NCBI GenBank assembly: GCA_959604355.1
Contig: CAUHAO010000008.1
Location: 5,008-69,007, forward strand
Length of the DNA: 64,000 nt
Reading direction: 5' to 3'
DNA from: an uncultured Eubacteriales bacterium
Lineage (GTDB): Bacteria > Bacillota > Clostridia > Oscillospirales > UBA644
The number at the start of each line of letters is the position of its first letter. Position 1 is the first letter of the stretch. The position numbers and the translations under genes were made by a program. Shown piece after piece: positions 1 through 7,038 of the stretch. Under the pieces are notes generated by a model. The model saw only the letters and a program-made list of their open reading frames with translations. It was not told where the DNA came from and ran no database searches.

Positions 1-797
1 CCGTCAACGGTCACGAAGCAGTAATGCCCCGGCTCGAAATATCCCAGCGCGGTGCGCGGATTTGCGGCGTTGATATACGAGTACCATTTTTCGGGGATTG
101 CTCCGTTGCGCACGAGCGTCGGGCCGAAGCACCATGCCTGCCATGCTCCCGCCGCAAGCTCCGCCTGAGCGTCAAAGCCCTTCACGGTGCGGTTGCGGTC
201 CGCGGCAAAGTCCTTCATCGAGCCGTCCGAGTACATCACGAGCACGTCGTTGTCGGGTTTGCCTCGGTACAGCACGCCGTTTCTCAGTACGACGCCGCCG
301 TCGCCCATGCCGAAGCCGTTGTAGTCGCCGTTTATCGCGCATACGGCAGAGTTTTCCAGCGCCATCGAGAGCCCTGTCTGCTTTGTTCCGTCAAGCCTGC
401 CGCTCGAAAACGCGGTGCGGAAATTCTGCGGATTCCTTATATAAATATCCTGCACATAGTAGTTCGAGCCGTTGACCCTGCCGCGATAGCATTTCACGTA
501 AATGTCGTGCGACCTGTATTCGGTGTCCGTCACCGTCACGTCGTCGCCGTCGGCAAACTTGTCCGCGAATTTCTTGCCGAACATGCCCTGCCACACCTCG
601 TCCGTCGGCTTTTCGGAGGGGTCTTGCGAAGTGGAATGCGTCGGTGTCTCCTGCGTCGGCTCGAAAACGGGAGAGGACGGGCCGAACGTAAGCACATGGT
701 CAAACAGCGCAAACACACAAAGCGCCGCACCGAGCGCCACCGTGTCTATGACCACGAGCGCCCACAACGGCAATATATGTTTTTTCATCTTACTCAT
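1..797 (-). CDS. Phosphodiester glycosidase family protein (NAGPA domain), cut by window edge
   Basis: An open frame of about 265 codons runs off the left edge, so the C-terminus is missing. It starts with a short cytoplasmic stretch and one membrane segment (about residues 8-33), followed by a Pro/Thr/Ser-rich linker and a globular domain. The end of the visible part (NPRTALGYFEPGHYCFVTVDG, given here as RTALGYFEPGHYCF) matches the conserved core of the NAGPA/DUF2233 phosphodiester glycosidase family. Members are cell-surface enzymes that remove sugars from phosphodiester-linked glycans; the substrate here is unknown. A strong promoter lies just upstream (833-861). I chose ATG 797; ATG 788 is an alternative, and neither has a clear ribosome binding site. 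Confidence 0.8.
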   Translation of the reverse strand, partial: MSKMKKHILPLWALVVIDTVALGAALCVFALFDHVLTFGPSSPVFEPTQETPTHSTSQDPSEKPTDEVWQGMFGKKFADKFADGDDVTVTDTEYRSHDIYVKCYRGRVNGSNYYVQDIYIRNPQNFRTAFSSGRLDGTKQTGLSMALENSAVCAINGDYNGFGMGDGGVVLRNGVLYRGKPDNDVLVMYSDGSMKDFAADRNRTVKGFDAQAELAAGAWQAWCFGPTLVRNGAIPEKWYSYINAANPRTALGYFEPGHYCFVTVD

Positions 798-832
798 TTC
801 CGTCGGATACCTCATATGCTTTTTCGGTATCC

Positions 833-861
833 ATAATACTTTTTTTTACACGATTTGTCAA
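833..861 (-). promoter_or_regulatory. SigA-type promoter of the phosphodiester glycosidase gene
   Basis: On the minus strand TTGACA (861-856) and TATTAT (838-833) are separated by 17 bp. The site is 36 bp upstream of the start codon. Confidence 0.8.
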
Positions 862-949
862 GTGCTTTTGCGAATATGCCACGAATTGGACTAAATAATG
901 TATTATTTGCCGAAAAAAGGGTTTTTATGTCGCGGCAGGGCAGGGGGCT

Positions 950-2998
950 TTATTCATTATACATTGCAATGAATTCCGCCTCGTCGATAACCCGTATGCC
1001 GAGCGCGCGCGCCTTTGTCAGCTTGCTCCCCGCGTCCTCTCCCGCCAGCACGACAGACGTCTTTTTCGATACCGAGCCCGACACCTTGCCGCCCTGCGCC
1101 TGTATCATCGCGCTCGCCTCGTCACGCGTGTACGTCGGAAGAGTACCCGTGAGAACGAACGTCATTGCCGCGAATTTGTCGCCCTTTTTTGCGGCGTCAT
1201 ATGTCATCTTCACGCCCGCGTCCGTCAGCCGCCGCATAAGGTCAAGGTTGCCCTCACGCCCGAAAAATTCGCGTATATACCGTGCCGTTATCGGACCGAT
1301 GTCCTCGATGCGCGTCAACTCCTCCTCCGTCGCCGCCGCGAACGCGTCCCACGAGCCGTATTTTTCCGCAAGCACCTTCGCCGCCTTCGACCCGACCTGA
1401 CGTATTCCCACCGCATATATGACACGGTCAAGCCCCGCAGTTTTCGACTTTTCCACCGCCGCACGCAGATTTTCCGCGCTTTTTTCGCCGAAGCCCTGCA
1501 TCTGCGCGATTTTCCCGTAGTCCAGCGTGTAAATGTCCGCCGCCGTCGATATCAGCCCTTCGTCGATGAACCGGCGTATGTTGCTCTCGCCGAGCCCGTC
1601 GATATCCATCGCGTCACGCTCGACGAAATGTATTATATTCTTCACCGCCTGCGCGGGACACTCCGCGTTAACACACCGCACGATGGGGGAGTCCGCGTCA
1701 CGTGCCGTTGCCGCGCCGCAGACAGGGCAGAGCGCCGGCATCTCAAACTTCACCGTGCCGCACGGACGCTTTGCTTGCACTACCCCTACGACCTCGGGGA
1801 TGACGTCGCCCGCCTTGCGTATGACGACCGTGTCTCCGATGCGGATGTCCTTCTGCGAAATGAACGCGCCGTTGTTGAGCGTCGCGCGTGAAATGCGGCT
1901 GCCCGCAAGCGTCACCGTGTCGAGTACCGCCAGCGGCGCGAGCACACCCGTCCTGCCGACGTTTATCTGTATGTCGCGCAGCACCGTTTCCTTTTCCTCG
2001 GGCGGATACTTGTACGCAATCGCCCATTTCGGGTATTTCGCCGTGCTTCCGAGCGCTTTGCGCATCTCAAGGCTGTTGACCTTTATGACCGCCCCGTCGA
2101 TGTCGAACGGGAGCGAATGCCGCATCGCGCCGAGCCGCTGAATCTCCTCAAACGCCGCGTCCACCGTCGTGAACGTCTTGTAATACGGGCTTACGGGGAA
2201 GCCCATGCGCTTCATTTCGTCGAGCGTCTGGCTGTGCGTCGCGTAGCCCTCCACCGCCGCGCCGTCCGCCGACGACGCCTGCATGTTGAACACGATTATT
2301 GCGAGACTCCGCGTCGCCGTCACCTTGCTGTCAAGCTGCCGCAGAGACCCCGCCGCCGCGTTGCGAGGGTTCGCAAAAAGACTTTCGCCCCGTATCTCAC
2401 GCTCTTCATTGAGCTTTTCAAACGATTTTTTCGGCATATATACTTCTCCGCGCACCGTCAGCCTGTCGGGATACGGCGGAGTGAGTGTCAAGGGAATACT
2501 CTTTACAGTTTTGAGGTTGAGTGTCACGTCCTCGCCCGTCGTGCCGTCACCGCGTGTCGCGCCGCGCACGAACGCACCGTTTTCATATTCCAAAGCGACC
2601 GACAATCCGTCGATTTTCAGCTCAACGTCGTACTCCGCGTTGGGAAAAGCGGCTTTTACGCGCGCGTCGAATTCCTTGAGTTCTTCAAACGAAAACGCAT
2701 CCTGCAGGCTCTCCATCTTCACCGCGTGAACAACAGGTGTAAAGGCTTTAAGGCTGTCACCGCCGACGCGTTGAGTCGGACTCGTCGCGCTTTTGAGGTC
2801 GGGAAATTTCGCCTCTATCGCCGCCAGACGGCGCAGGGTCATGTCGTAGGTGTAGTCGTCGACGGCGGGGTCGTCGTCAACGTAGTATTTTTTCGCCCAA
2901 TACGCGAGCTTTTCCGAGAGCGCCGCCGCGTCTTTTTCCGCGTCCTCACGCCCCAGTGCCGCCGCATAAAGCTCGATTTCTTTCATTTCATCGGTCAT
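950..2998 (-). CDS. ligA: NAD-dependent DNA ligase LigA
   Basis: This enzyme seals nicks in duplex DNA during replication and repair, using NAD as AMP donor. The adenylation lysine is in ELKIDG (Lys128). It is followed by the nucleotidyltransferase core, an OB fold, a four-cysteine zinc finger (CPVCG ... C...C, about residues 405-428), helix-hairpin-helix repeats and a C-terminal BRCT domain (from about residue 605, VLTGTLPTYTRDEA). The length of 682 residues is normal for the family. The frame stays open to 3067, but the promoter at 3068-3096 puts the transcript start near 3061. ATG 2998 has a GGGAG site 9 nt upstream, so I use that start. It is a single gene here, without pcrA or gatCAB neighbours. 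Confidence 0.97.
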   Translation of the reverse strand: MTDEMKEIELYAAALGREDAEKDAAALSEKLAYWAKKYYVDDDPAVDDYTYDMTLRRLAAIEAKFPDLKSATSPTQRVGGDSLKAFTPVVHAVKMESLQDAFSFEELKEFDARVKAAFPNAEYDVELKIDGLSVALEYENGAFVRGATRGDGTTGEDVTLNLKTVKSIPLTLTPPYPDRLTVRGEVYMPKKSFEKLNEEREIRGESLFANPRNAAAGSLRQLDSKVTATRSLAIIVFNMQASSADGAAVEGYATHSQTLDEMKRMGFPVSPYYKTFTTVDAAFEEIQRLGAMRHSLPFDIDGAVIKVNSLEMRKALGSTAKYPKWAIAYKYPPEEKETVLRDIQINVGRTGVLAPLAVLDTVTLAGSRISRATLNNGAFISQKDIRIGDTVVIRKAGDVIPEVVGVVQAKRPCGTVKFEMPALCPVCGAATARDADSPIVRCVNAECPAQAVKNIIHFVERDAMDIDGLGESNIRRFIDEGLISTAADIYTLDYGKIAQMQGFGEKSAENLRAAVEKSKTAGLDRVIYAVGIRQVGSKAAKVLAEKYGSWDAFAAATEEELTRIEDIGPITARYIREFFGREGNLDLMRRLTDAGVKMTYDAAKKGDKFAAMTFVLTGTLPTYTRDEASAMIQAQGGKVSGSVSKKTSVVLAGEDAGSKLTKARALGIRVIDEAEFIAMYNE

Positions 2999-3067
2999 TT
3001 TCAATATCTCCCGTGTGCGGATATGTCCGCGCGCCGCGTAGGCAGGCGCATTTTCCGTATCAATCAT

Positions 3068-3096
3068 ATTTTACCATATAGCATTTATTTTGTCAA
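3068..3096 (-). promoter_or_regulatory. SigA-type promoter of ligA
   Basis: On the minus strand TTGACA (3096-3091) and TAAAAT (3073-3068) are 17 bp apart. Its position rules out the upstream in-frame start at 3067. Confidence 0.8.
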
Positions 3097-3135
3097 GCGC
3101 CGCGCCGCCGCTTGCCCCGTCCGTCGCTTCTCCCA

Positions 3136-3195
3136 TGTCGTTGCCGCTTGCTCCGTGTCGTTGCCGCCTGCTCCGTGTCGTTGCTCCTTGCACGC
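3136..3195. repeat. Tandem 20-bp repeat in the ligA-yunB spacer
   Basis: Three head-to-tail units begin TGTCGTTGC at 3136, 3156 and 3176. The first two differ at one base and the third is degenerate. The surrounding 3105-3250 is made of the same C/T/G-rich words. It lies between the ligA promoter and the yunB stop codon. Confidence 0.75.
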
Positions 3196-3277
3196 GCCGC
3201 CGCTTGCCCCTGTGCCGTCGCTCCTTGTCGCGTGCCGTCGTTGTACCTATGCCCGAGACGTGCATGAATTTCCCGTT

Positions 3278-3880
3278 TTATCTGTTAAACGGCACACTGC
3301 CCACGATCACCGTTTCCGCCGCGACGACCTGTGTTTTGACCGTGCGCCGCACCGTCTGCGTCGGCATGAGCAGGCAGATCTCCGCCACGACCTCAAGCGT
3401 CACCCGATGCACCGTCTGGTTGAGTCCAGCGCCGACAAATTCGGTTATGTAGTTCGCGCTCACGGTCTGCACAAGCACCACCTTTACGGGTATTGCCGCA
3501 CCTTTTCCAGCGAGCATGTCAAGCCCCGTCAATGTTCCCACAGGCACCTCTACCTTCGCCGTGTCGGGCGTTGATATCGCACTTGTTACTTTCTCCACAA
3601 CGTCGCTCTTTATTCGGTTCATCGCCGCCGTGTCGAGCCGCAGAGCCGTAAGCGCGCCGCTCGAGTCCACCTCCGTGCGCACAATATCCACCCCGTCCAG
3701 CGACAGCGTCACCGTGTCGTTGATCAGCCGCGTCAGCATTATGTCCGCCTTCGCCGCCGCCTCCTCACGCAGTATAGGGCGCACCGCCGCGTCAAGCCCT
3801 TGCAGCAGCAATATCACCGCCGTCGCGCATACGATGACCGTTGCCGCAGTCTTTATCCTTTTTATATTTCTCAATGTCAT
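3278..3880 (-). CDS. yunB: Sporulation protein YunB
   Basis: YunB-family proteins are made in the mother cell during sporulation; their molecular role is not established. The 200-residue product has one N-terminal membrane segment (about residues 10-28). Family motifs are VPVGTLTGLDMLAGKG (about 113-128), a GLNQTVHRVTLEV stretch and the end ETVIVGSVPF. It is shorter than the Bacillus protein, missing the usual residues after the VP motif. The start has a GGCGG site. The upstream minus strand carries CATATATA-type words that could be a SigE-like -10 element, but this is weak. The gene indicates an endospore former. Confidence 0.85.
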   Translation of the reverse strand: MTLRNIKRIKTAATVIVCATAVILLLQGLDAAVRPILREEAAAKADIMLTRLINDTVTLSLDGVDIVRTEVDSSGALTALRLDTAAMNRIKSDVVEKVTSAISTPDTAKVEVPVGTLTGLDMLAGKGAAIPVKVVLVQTVSANYITEFVGAGLNQTVHRVTLEVVAEICLLMPTQTVRRTVKTQVVAAETVIVGSVPFNR

Positions 3881-3974
3881 TTTTCCGCCCCGCCTTTTGC
3901 TGTCTTTTCTTTAATATATATGCTGATATATATGCTTCATATTTCTTTTTATCGGAGCGTGACGTGCGAGCCGC

Positions 3975-4011
3975 AAAAAATATCGCGGAGCGTTTTTGTC
4001 TCGCTCCGCGA
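3975..4011 (-). terminator. Intrinsic terminator (minus strand) downstream of the DUF6873 gene
   Basis: A perfect 10-bp stem (3983-3992 with 4002-4011, TCGCGGAGCG) has a 9-nt loop and, on the minus strand, is followed by TATTTTTTG. A minus-strand transcript from the DUF6873 gene would cross the cloverleaf at 4150-4235 and the 16-bp array before ending here. Confidence 0.7.
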
Positions 4012-4022
4012 ATTGTTATATC

Positions 4023-4117
4023 TTTAATATGTCCGTGTTTTTAATCTGCTGCGTTTTAATATCTTCGTGTTTTAATATCTCCGTGTTTTAATATGTCAGC
4101 GTTTTTAATCTGCCGCG
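4023..4117. repeat. Tandem 16-bp repeat array, six units
   Basis: The units start at 4023, 4038, 4054, 4070, 4086 and 4102. The consensus is TTTTAATATCTCCGTG, with variants TTTTTAATCTGCYGCG. Units 1-2 resemble units 5-6, suggesting duplication of a dimer. The array ends 33 bp before the cloverleaf at 4150. Confidence 0.9.
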
Positions 4118-4149
4118 TTATATTGAAATATGTGTACGTTCGGTTTTCT

Positions 4150-4235
4150 CGCCGCGACGCAAATTTCCTTCGGAAATTTGCAGTCGTGCGCCTCTTTGAG
4201 GCGCACGACTGCGCGCTTCGCGCGCCGTCGCGGCG
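4150..4235. repeat. Cloverleaf palindrome element, copy A
   Basis: An outer 9-bp stem (4150-4158 with 4227-4235, CGCCGCGAC) encloses three hairpins: 10 bp at 4159-4181 with loop TTC, 15 bp at 4180-4212 with loop TTT, and 6 bp at 4211-4225 with loop TTC. Neighbouring hairpins share two bases, so the junction has almost no unpaired nucleotides. GCGCGCCG/CGGCGCGC (4220-4238, loop TCG) is an alternative last hairpin. There is no open frame of interest. Copies B (6453-6534) and C (42947-43023) have the same plan with different arm sequences. Confidence 0.85.
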
Positions 4236-4289
4236 CGCTCTTTAACGTACAGATATTTTATTCTTTCTCTCCGCGCCGTATCCTGCACT

Positions 4290-5027
4290 TTATCTTTTCT
4301 TCCGCACGTCTCCGTATATGACTGCAGCGTCACTCTGCCCGTAATCATACACGTCTCCTTCGCAGCTCACGACACGCACGCCGTGCTCCGCGCAGAACGA
4401 ACGTATCGCCGCCGCATCGGGCAAAAACGTGTCAATGTCGCCCGTGAAAACGATAACGTCGCCGTCGGGGCAGGGGATACGGCACGACGCACCGCCTATG
4501 AACCCGCACCCGAACCCGTTGAGCCGCACGCCGTCATTCGTCACCTTCAGCACGTCAAGCCCGCACCGCACCGCCGCCTTCGCGATGCCCGCGTCCGACG
4601 TTATCAGCGCGTTTTCGCTCACCGACACGGTACTGCATTTCGCATACCCCTGCCTCACGTTGACAATGTCCATGCCCAGCCGCCGCGCCTGATGCAAAAC
4701 CTCCGCGTCCGTGTACTTCTCCGCGCAGAACAGGCGCTTTCCCACCGCCGCCGCGTTGTACGCCACGTCATTCGGATACGGCGAATACGGCACGCTCAGC
4801 CCGCACACGGCGTCCGCGAAAGGCGACACATTTTCAAACATTTCGGGCGCGCAGACAACAACGTCGTCAAGCACACACAGCGCCGCGTCCGTGTGACGGG
4901 CAACCTCGCCCTCAATGCCTCCGAGCCTCGGCAGAAACACCGCTTCCGCGTCGCTCCGCACGCGCTTTATCGCCTGTACGAACTCCGCCTTTATCCCTTC
5001 CGCCGCGAAAATAACGATACGTTCCAT
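4290..5027 (-). CDS. DUF6873-family protein with GME-like fold
   Basis: The 245-residue product has no signal peptide. It resembles the Clostridial DUF6873 proteins, thought to share the fold of guanidino-group modifying enzymes (amidinotransferases, dimethylarginase). Supporting motifs are VNVRQGYAKCS followed by ALITSDAGIAKAA, a GFGCGFIGGASC stretch and VIVFTGDID. The function of the family is unknown to me and the assignment rests on motif recall. The frame is open to 5084, but ATG 5027 begins the conserved part (MERIVIFAAEG). It is a single gene whose 3' flank carries cloverleaf copy A and a terminator at 3975-4011. Confidence 0.6.
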   Translation of the reverse strand: MERIVIFAAEGIKAEFVQAIKRVRSDAEAVFLPRLGGIEGEVARHTDAALCVLDDVVVCAPEMFENVSPFADAVCGLSVPYSPYPNDVAYNAAAVGKRLFCAEKYTDAEVLHQARRLGMDIVNVRQGYAKCSTVSVSENALITSDAGIAKAAVRCGLDVLKVTNDGVRLNGFGCGFIGGASCRIPCPDGDVIVFTGDIDTFLPDAAAIRSFCAEHGVRVVSCEGDVYDYGQSDAAVIYGDVRKKR

Positions 5028-5060
5028 CACTCGCACGCTCCTTGTCCCGTTCTTTACCTT

Positions 5061-5221
5061 CCGAATCCCGCGTAATCTGCGCATTATTCTTTATCCTGCA
5101 CGTCCCCGTGCATTGCCTCAGCGGCTCGCTTTTGCCAGCGTCGGCAACGAGCCGAATCCCGCGTAATCTGCGCATTATTTTTTATTCTGTACGTCCCCGT
5201 GCATTGGCTCAGCGGCTCGCT
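5061..5221. repeat. 70-bp direct duplication, period 91 bp
   Basis: Bases 5061-5130 and 5152-5221 are near-identical (about five mismatches), both starting CCGAATCCCGCGTAATC and ending CAGCGGCTCGCT. The 21 bp between them differs. The pair sits between the start of the DUF6873 gene and the structured RNA candidate. Confidence 0.9.
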
Positions 5222-5243
5222 GTAAAAAAAAATCCCGCCCGGC

Positions 5244-5413
5244 CGTGCCTCATCTTACGGTAAAATCAAACCCTGCATAAGCAGGTTGGGTTAAATCCTC
5301 TCCACCGCTTTGTGCTCCCAACGTCCGGACAATGTCCGGGAGGTCTGCATACCCGACAGCGGAAGCCGGATTCCCATGTTCGAAGTGTAGGTTTTAATAT
5401 ACCGTAATACACG
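5244..5413 (+). ncRNA. Structured RNA candidate, 6S RNA-like (SsrS)
   Basis: This 170-nt stretch has no gene and folds into a long rod. The closing stem is TTACGGTA (5255-5262) with TACCGTAA (5400-5407), extended inward by about seven more pairs. A large asymmetric bubble contains a small CCTGC/GCAGG hairpin. The terminal stem has CCGCT (5305-5309) with AGCGG (5358-5362) and a tip hairpin (CGGAC/GTCCG, 5326-5338). Closing stem, central bubble and terminal stem is the plan of 6S RNA, which binds RNA polymerase holoenzyme. Strand is not certain: no clear promoter or terminator is seen on plus, and on minus a T10 run follows the closing stem. A different structured RNA is possible. Confidence 0.5.
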
Positions 5414-5454
5414 AACCGCGCAGGAAGTTTTGCTACGCTATGCGACGGTCAGGG

Positions 5455-5757
5455 TCAGATTTCGTCCGAATCCGTATCGGTGTCGAAATCGTACTCATCG
5501 TCAAGCTTTGCCTCGATCGCTTCAAGGACTTCATTGAATTCGTCCTCGTCCGTGATCGTGTTGAAGACCTTCTCGTCTTCATCTTCTTCGTTATCATCCA
5601 CTCTCAGGATCATGAACTCACACTCGGGATCGTCCACGTGCGCCGCTTCCACGACCGCAACGTATACGTTATCATTATATTCAACGCTCTCGATTATCAC
5701 ATAGTCAATGTCTATACCGTCTTCGTCGGTAAGAGTTATTATTTCTCTGTCTTCCAT
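5455..5757 (-). CDS. DUF1292 domain protein
   Basis: This is a very acidic 100-residue protein of the DUF1292 family (YrzB type), widespread in Firmicutes and of unknown function. It begins MEDREIITLTDEDG and ends in a run of Asp/Glu. The frame is open further upstream, but ATG 5757 has GAGGAG 9 nt before it and lies just downstream of the promoter at 5788-5816. In many Clostridia the gene sits after alaS-ruvX; here it stands alone beside the structured RNA candidate. Confidence 0.85.
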   Translation of the reverse strand: MEDREIITLTDEDGIDIDYVIIESVEYNDNVYVAVVEAAHVDDPECEFMILRVDDNEEDEDEKVFNTITDEDEFNEVLEAIEAKLDDEYDFDTDTDSDEI

Positions 5758-5787
5758 ATTTTCGGTCTCCTCGTTGTTACTGTTTAT

Positions 5788-5816
5788 ATTATACAATATG
5801 ATATCTGTTTTGTCAA
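5788..5816 (-). promoter_or_regulatory. Consensus SigA promoter of the DUF1292 gene
   Basis: On the minus strand TTGACA (5816-5811), a 17-bp spacer and TATAAT (5793-5788) form a perfect consensus. The start codon is 31 bp downstream. Confidence 0.9.
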
Positions 5817-5961
5817 CACTTTTTTTTGAATAAGTGCGCATTTTCCTCGATTTTCCGTCGCATTGCGCCATTGCGACACGGTTCGACATTTTACGACTCT
5901 TCCGCGCCGTATCCCGCAGTGACGCACATCATCCTTTGCCCGTATCCGTGCATGGGCGCCG

Positions 5962-6181
5962 CGTCACGTTGCCTCGACCCCGTGCGCGCGCACAAATTCG
6001 CGTTACATTGCCTCGACCCCGTGCGCGCGCATAAATTCGCGTCACGTTGCCTCGCGCGCGTGTGCTCACAAATTCGCGTTACGTTGCCTCGCGCGTGCGC
6101 GTTCAAATTCGCGTCACATTGCCTCGCGCGTGCGTGCGCACAAATTCGCGTTACGTTGCCTCGCGCGTGCGCGCGCACGCG
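5962..6181. repeat. Tandem array of 35-39 bp units, six copies
   Basis: Units begin at 5962, 6001, 6040, 6077, 6112 and 6149 (last one partial). Each has CGTYACRTTGCCTCG, a variable GC-rich middle and AAATTCG. Odd units begin CGTCAC and even units CGTTAC, so the array probably grew from a dimer. Open frames across it are a by-product of the repeat. Confidence 0.9.
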
Positions 6182-6232
6182 AATACTATATATGAAATAT
6201 GAAGCCGGCATTCCGCGATCTCTTTTTTTCCT

Positions 6233-6452
6233 GTGCCCGTCTCATTTTTCCCCGCGTAACCCTTTTTTCCCGCGCCCGTCTCATTTTCCCCGCGCAAGCC
6301 TCTTTTTCTTCCGTGCCCGTCTCATTTTCTCCGCGCCCGCCTCATTTTCTCCGCGCCCGCCTCTTTTTTTCTTGCGCCCGCCTCATTTTCTTCCGTGCCC
6401 GTCTCATTTTCCCCGCGCAAGCCTCTTTTTATTCTGTGCCCGTCTCTTTTTT
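6233..6452. repeat. Tandem array of about 20-bp pyrimidine-rich units
   Basis: About eleven degenerate units of the type GYGCCCGTCTCATTTTCYCC run head to tail, with a higher-order repeat that alternates with GCGCAAGCCTCTTTTT units. The array abuts cloverleaf copy B at 6453. One strand is almost purely C/T outside the GCGC words. Confidence 0.9.
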
Positions 6453-6534
6453 GCGGCGGCACGCGCTCCGCGCGTCGCCGTGCGCCGCTTCGCGGCGCAC
6501 GGCGTGCAAATTCCTGCGGAATTTGCGCCGCCGC
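6453..6534. repeat. Cloverleaf palindrome element, copy B
   Basis: An outer 8-bp stem (6453-6460 with 6527-6534, GCGGCGGC/GCCGCCGC) encloses three hairpins: 6 bp at 6461-6475 (loop TCC), 13 bp at 6476-6504 (loop TTC) and 9 bp at 6506-6526 (loop TGC). Only one base (6505) is unpaired at the junction. The short GC hairpin, long hairpin and GCAAATT hairpin occur in the opposite order to copy A, as expected for an inverted copy. Both A and B are followed by GCGCTCT. Confidence 0.85.
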
Positions 6535-6640
6535 GCTCTGCCGCAAATTCATTTTATACGTCTCTTTGTACGTGTGCCCACTCTGCCGCCGAGTTCACAA
6601 AAAGTTCAACGCGAAAATATACTTTTTTTTCACTTCGGTA

Positions 6641-6669
6641 TTGACAAAATCCCCCTATTGATGTATAAT
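6641..6669 (+). promoter_or_regulatory. Consensus SigA promoter of the S10 ribosomal operon
   Basis: TTGACA (6641-6646), a 17-bp spacer and TATAAT (6664-6669) form a perfect consensus. No other promoter is evident before rpsJ, so it probably drives the 15-kb ribosomal cluster. Confidence 0.9.
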
Positions 6670-6710
6670 AACAAAGCATGGCAATAGCACCATACCCATT
6701 TTACAGCGCT

Positions 6711-6773
6711 ATGATCCCGGAGGTTGCTGAAATTCTGCCCGAAAAGCAGACAGGGAATTCCGGAGGAGCGTAA
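6711..6773 (+). other. Possible 20-codon leader ORF in the S10 leader
   Basis: ATG 6711 opens a 20-residue frame (MIPEVAEILPEKQTGNSGGA) closed by TAA before the attenuator. There is no convincing ribosome binding site upstream, so the frame may instead be part of a conserved RNA fold. Confidence 0.2.
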
Positions 6774-6911
6774 ATCCGATTTCAAATTGGATGATACCGA
6801 ATTTTGCCGGTGTAACCGAAAGCGTTGCCCTGAAACGGAAACTTCCGACCGTGATTTTTGACGGCGGAAAGTCCTACGCGACGCGAAAGTGTTACCGCCC
6901 GGTGCTTGGTT

Positions 6912-6947
6912 GATTCTGAACAGCTTGCCCTGATTCGGAATTTTTTT
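6912..6947 (+). terminator. Terminator-like attenuator hairpin in the S10 leader
   Basis: GATTCTGAA-CAG (6912-6923) pairs with CTG-TTCGGAATT (6930-6942, one bulged A) around a 6-nt loop, and runs into a T7 tract (6941-6947). It lies 92 nt before rpsJ. Confidence 0.65.
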
Positions 6948-7038
6948 GCGTCTTTTTCAAGAAACGCACGGCTGAGTGTTCGGTTTTTCATCGCCAAAAC
7001 GAAATCAATCAAATATGAAATTTCAGGAGGCGACACAA

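Larger units (their letters stand above)
6670..7038 (+). promoter_or_regulatory. Long structured leader of the S10 operon with attenuator
   Basis: The 5' untranslated region is about 360 nt. It contains a hairpin at 6775-6793, a second at 6843-6869 (TTCCG..CCGT/ACGG..CGGAA) and an intrinsic terminator at 6912-6947. S10 operons of other bacteria are controlled in their leader by ribosomal protein L4 or by terminators; autoregulation here is inferred from the terminator placed between promoter and first gene. Confidence 0.65.

Noticed and set aside
950..3067. Longer LigA start at 3067
   Set aside because: The promoter -10 element at 3068-3073 places the transcript start downstream of that codon. 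ATG 2998 has a good ribosome binding site.
2117..3574. 485-codon plus-strand frame antisense to ligA and yunB
   Set aside because: The Arg/His-rich product is typical of antisense translation of GC-rich genes. It crosses two real genes and a promoter.
5891..6211. 106-codon minus-strand frame with repeated RGNVTRIC words
   Set aside because: It is generated by the tandem array at 5962-6181; unit lengths of 35, 37 and 39 bp are not multiples of three throughout, so no coding constraint is seen.
5962..6452. Possible CRISPR array
   Set aside because: Units are contiguous and degenerate, with no unique spacers of constant length between identical repeats, and no cas genes are in the window.
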